Positions 61,416 to 64,000 of a DNA stretch of 64,000 bases are shown piece after piece (within the stretch, counting starts at the first letter, position 1; every line of letters begins with the position of its first letter). This DNA comes from Archegozetes longisetosus (taxonomy: Eukaryota; Arthropoda; Arachnida; Sarcoptiformes; Trhypochthoniidae). The stretch is from contig JAEMBT020000005.1 in NCBI GenBank assembly GCA_018873245.2, positions 12,136,001 to 12,200,000 on the forward strand, read 5' to 3'. The notes below the pieces were generated by a model. It ran no database searches and had not been told where the DNA came from. It worked only from the letters and a program-made list of their open reading frames with translations. A program made the position numbers and the translations under genes.

Positions 61416-62394
61416 ATGGCAATAATTAAAAATATGAAGGAAGGTTCACCCTCAAAAAGAAACAAAGGAAAAATCTTAGATGATTGTGGATATAAGTCCC
61501 AAAATAGCTTGCACAATGTAGTGGATTACACATCAGCACTGTTTAACGAATAATCAAACGTTTAGAAATCGAAGATACCATCTCAAGATCCAAATGCGAA
61601 CGTTGCCCTTGAGAACTTTCAACGAAAGATAAGAAGAGAATCTCAAATTTGGTCAACAAACATCCAGAATATTAGTGTGTATTAATTAGTAATATCACAC
61701 ACATAGGAAGATCATCTAAACTGCACGCATCTACTGCTTGATGTCGTTTAAGATGGGCTGAACAATTAAAATTGATTCCAAAAAGTACCCAATTTGACAC
61801 CCAAAAAAACTCAAAAACACCTTGAATGATGTCATAAATACTGTAATTTTGATTGGTTTCGTTTAGCTTTCATTGACGGATGTTACTTTAAGTATTTTCG
61901 CAATAAAGTACTTCTTTATGGAAAGAAAAAGAGGCATAAAAGACACCTAAATATTCACCTGGTATTATGATTTGGGGAGGCATCAGCAGTCAGGGAGTAA
62001 CCACTTTAAAGAGAGGAACTGGAAATATTAAGGTACAGAATTACGTATCAATTTTGAATGAAAACCTCATTCATACCATGGAAGTCTTTTTTCCCAGGGA
62101 TATTATCTACAATAATATAATGCCACTCTATATACTACCACAATGGCAACAGAATGATTAACCAGTCAATGTTTCATTGCCATTGATTAACCACTAAGTC
62201 CTCCGACTTGAGCCCAATTGAAAATCTCTGGGCAACAATTTGGAAGTCATGGAACCTCGAGTTTAGCCTAATGGAGGCAAGAAACTCGACGAATTTGGGA
62301 CAAACTGTCGCACAAGGTTATACGTAACTTATACAAGAGCGTGAAAAGATGCATTGAGGCCTGTATTGCTGCTGAAGAAAAATTGATAAAGTAA
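61416..62394 (+). mobile_element. Dead Tc1-like transposase
   Basis: A start MAIIKNMKEGSPSKRNKGKI leads into a full-length but frame-broken Tc1/mariner-superfamily transposase. Seen: first catalytic Asp in LAFIDGCYFKYFRNKVLLYG, MIWGGISSQGVTTLKRG (intact frame 61967-62161), the third acidic residue in SSDLSPIENLWATIWKSW, and a C-terminal IAAEEKLIK before TAA. Many stops and frameshifts. I could not find convincing inverted ends on either side, so element boundaries are unknown. Confidence 0.85.
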
Positions 62395-62710
62395 ATATTA
62401 TGATAGGATATTAAACTCAAGTTACTATGAAAATAGTAAAAAGACCCGAAATAAATATCTTTTAATTAAAATACTTGTGCTGACTTTCTTGATTTGCAAG
62501 TTTTGCAAAAATACTCTATGCAATATTTGGTATAAAACATGGAAAAGACCAATAATATATATTTATTTATTGAAATCTAAGCTTATTTTGTTTTATTATC
62601 AGTTTTCAATTGAAAAATGTCTCAAGAGCTTAAAGATATGTAGTTTCATTTTGTTCTTGACTTTGGAAATTTTTAACTCTGAGTATCGAATTCACTCGTA
62701 TTAAAAACCC
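62395..62710. other. Short intergenic spacer
   Basis: Between the Tc1 transposase stop and the kinase pseudogene. An open frame at 62477-62704 is unassigned and probably fortuitous. Confidence 0.5.
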
Positions 62711-64000
62711 ACGAATTTTTTCTACAAGTATTTATTCACAGTTCGGTCTTCTATTCGAAAGATCCAGAATCATATTTGAATATAAGCCACTTAAATTACG
62801 ATATTTAGGCACGAGAAGAGATGTTTCATTTTCATCTTTCACGTAATCGCTAAAACATAAAGATATTCATTAAGTGAATGCTTTTCAAATCAAACACACA
62901 AACATAAATATTTAATACCTGTTGGTATCAAAATCATGTAATTCCTAAGCTATAAATGTCTGCTTTTGTGTTATATTTTCTTCCAAAAAGTACTTCTGGC
63001 GCCACGTGTTGGTTATGTCCTCTATCTTTGGTATGAGATTGTTTAACATATTCATGAATTGCAGCTAAACCGAAGTCTCCTACCTTTACATATTCTCTTC
63101 TATTTGGTCTTATCTTTAAGAATATATCATCGGGTTTTAAGTCTCTGAGAGTAAGAGGAGACTTATATTCATGTAGGTAATTAACACCTTCTAGTATTTC
63201 GATGAATAGCTCGCTTGCACAATAATAACCCAATGGAATCAAAATAAGTATCGAAAAATTAGTTAGACTAGAGTTTCCTTCTGTTTCTTTAATGAAATTT
63301 CTCAGTCTTATCGCATGTTCCATAGTGATATGAAGCATAAGATCTTTTATACTGTATTAGAAGTATTCTCCATTGAACTCTTTTCAAGCCATACACCAAA
63401 ATATTTGACAAGTCTTTGTTCATTGAGTTCATATATAAAATAAAAAGTTTCAAACTCTTTCAAAACCCACCTTCTAAATCGGTTTTGCATTTTATCTTTT
63501 TAATCGCATAAGAAATGCCCTTAGACCGTTTATTTCTAACTTGGAAAACTTCTCCATAGCTTCCTTCTCCAAGTATTCCTATTAGATTAAGTTCTTTCTC
63601 GAAATGTCCATTCCTTAAAAATTGATCATCAAATTGTGTGATTAATTCTTTAATCGGTTCATACGATATCTGTAAATATTTTCCAAAGATCTCGTTAAAT
63701 GATTTAAAGCTAGTATTCTCTTTATGGTTCTCTTATCACTTTTTCACCAAATTTGCCTCAAACATAATACAAAATATTTTCTGAAACAGCAATTGAGATG
63801 CAATGCCTATAATGCGACGCGATATCAATGAATTTTTTCGAGTGATTCAATTTTTGCAAATAAGTTGATCTTCTTTGTGATTATCGATTCCCAATTCTTC
63901 ACGCTTATTACGACCGAATACGTAAATATCCCCAAAGCTTAATAGCAATAAACTGTCATATTCACCACAACTTATTTTTAAATAATGACTTTATTTAATA
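62711..64000 (-). pseudogene. RCC1-repeat / eIF2alpha-kinase-like fusion, decayed and cut by window edge
   Basis: Reading leftward from 64000: RCC1 blade SCGEYDSLLLLSFGDIYVFG (about 63972-63910), a second piece KFIDIASHYRHCISIAVSEN with YYV-stop-GKFGEKVIREP, then TSFKSFNEIFGKYLQISYEP. A kinase N-lobe follows (about 63610-63470): LIGILGEGSYGEVFQVRNK and YAIKKIKCKTDLEG. Next come EQRLVKYFGVWLEKSS, MLHITMEHAIRLRNFIKE, GVNYLHEY, LRDLKPDDIFL, VKVGDFGLA, HVAPEVLFGRKYNTKADIYS, and after an intron-like gap a C-lobe end SNRRPNCE near 62740. The YFGVWLE, DIFL and ADIYSLG words suggest the PEK/GCN2 branch. Lesions: a TGA where Trp is expected, at least two frameshifts, a stop before the last piece, and HRD changed to LRD. 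Known NEK8/NEK9 have the opposite domain order. Confidence 0.7.

Noticed and set aside
61416..62394. Active Tc1 transposon
   Set aside because: Many stops and frameshifts, and no convincing inverted ends were found.

Overview
This is an AT-rich, intron-rich nuclear segment of an animal, most likely an arthropod. The host genes are split by GT-AG introns of 54 bp to 3.6 kb and resemble metazoan families: a MAP4K3/5 germinal-centre kinase, a membrane-anchored flavin-containing monooxygenase (FMO), the ciliary phosphatase INPP5E, a DM9-domain surface protein, and an RCC1-plus-kinase protein. I favour a chelicerate such as a mite, from the vertebrate-like FMO and the RCC1/kinase fusion, but this is inference. 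Introns and intergenic DNA are packed with cut-and-paste transposon debris, and there are few autonomous elements.

Layout. 1-13.7 kb: a MAP4K3/5-like kinase on the minus strand. Ten exons are assembled with consistent phase, and the CNH domain runs off the left edge. 13.7-22.8 kb: intergenic, with a 612-bp hAT MITE, a small MITE, a broken MULE, a compositionally odd island at 20.1-20.9 kb and a hAT transposase remnant. 22.8-30.3 kb: a five-exon FMO gene, minus strand, with a Tc1-like element in intron 1, a hAT relic containing a mariner in intron 2, and one in-frame TGA before its C-terminal anchor. 31.6-36.2 kb: a partial duplicate of the INPP5E 3' end, carrying an intact terminal exon and two transposon insertions whose empty sites survive in the other copy. 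36.8-41.3 kb: a row of MITEs, a SWIM-finger element and a tRNA-derived SINE. 41.3-46.0 kb: inverted-repeat arms around a DM9 membrane protein gene. The right arm is broken by a deleted Tc1-like element and a solo LTR. 46.4-48.1 kb: a hAT-like element inside another. 48.4-54.0 kb: the second duplication copy and the INPP5E gene, minus strand. 54.2-61.3 kb: two diverged copies of a noncoding tandem duplication, a deleted mariner-like element, and a foldback element with tRNA-like sequences in both arms. 61.4-62.4 kb: a dead Tc1 transposase. 62.7-64.0 kb: a decayed RCC1-eIF2alpha-kinase-like fusion running off the right edge.

The host genes show no shared pathway: stress/JNK-mTOR signalling, xenobiotic oxidation, phosphoinositide turnover and a probable surface lectin are simply neighbours. 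The unifying theme is local rearrangement. Two genes (INPP5E and DM9) each have an extra terminal exon with open frame, conserved acceptor phase and natural stop, left by a segmental or inverted duplication. Coordinates of exons were derived by hand from splice consensus and phase; no alignment or transcript data were available.
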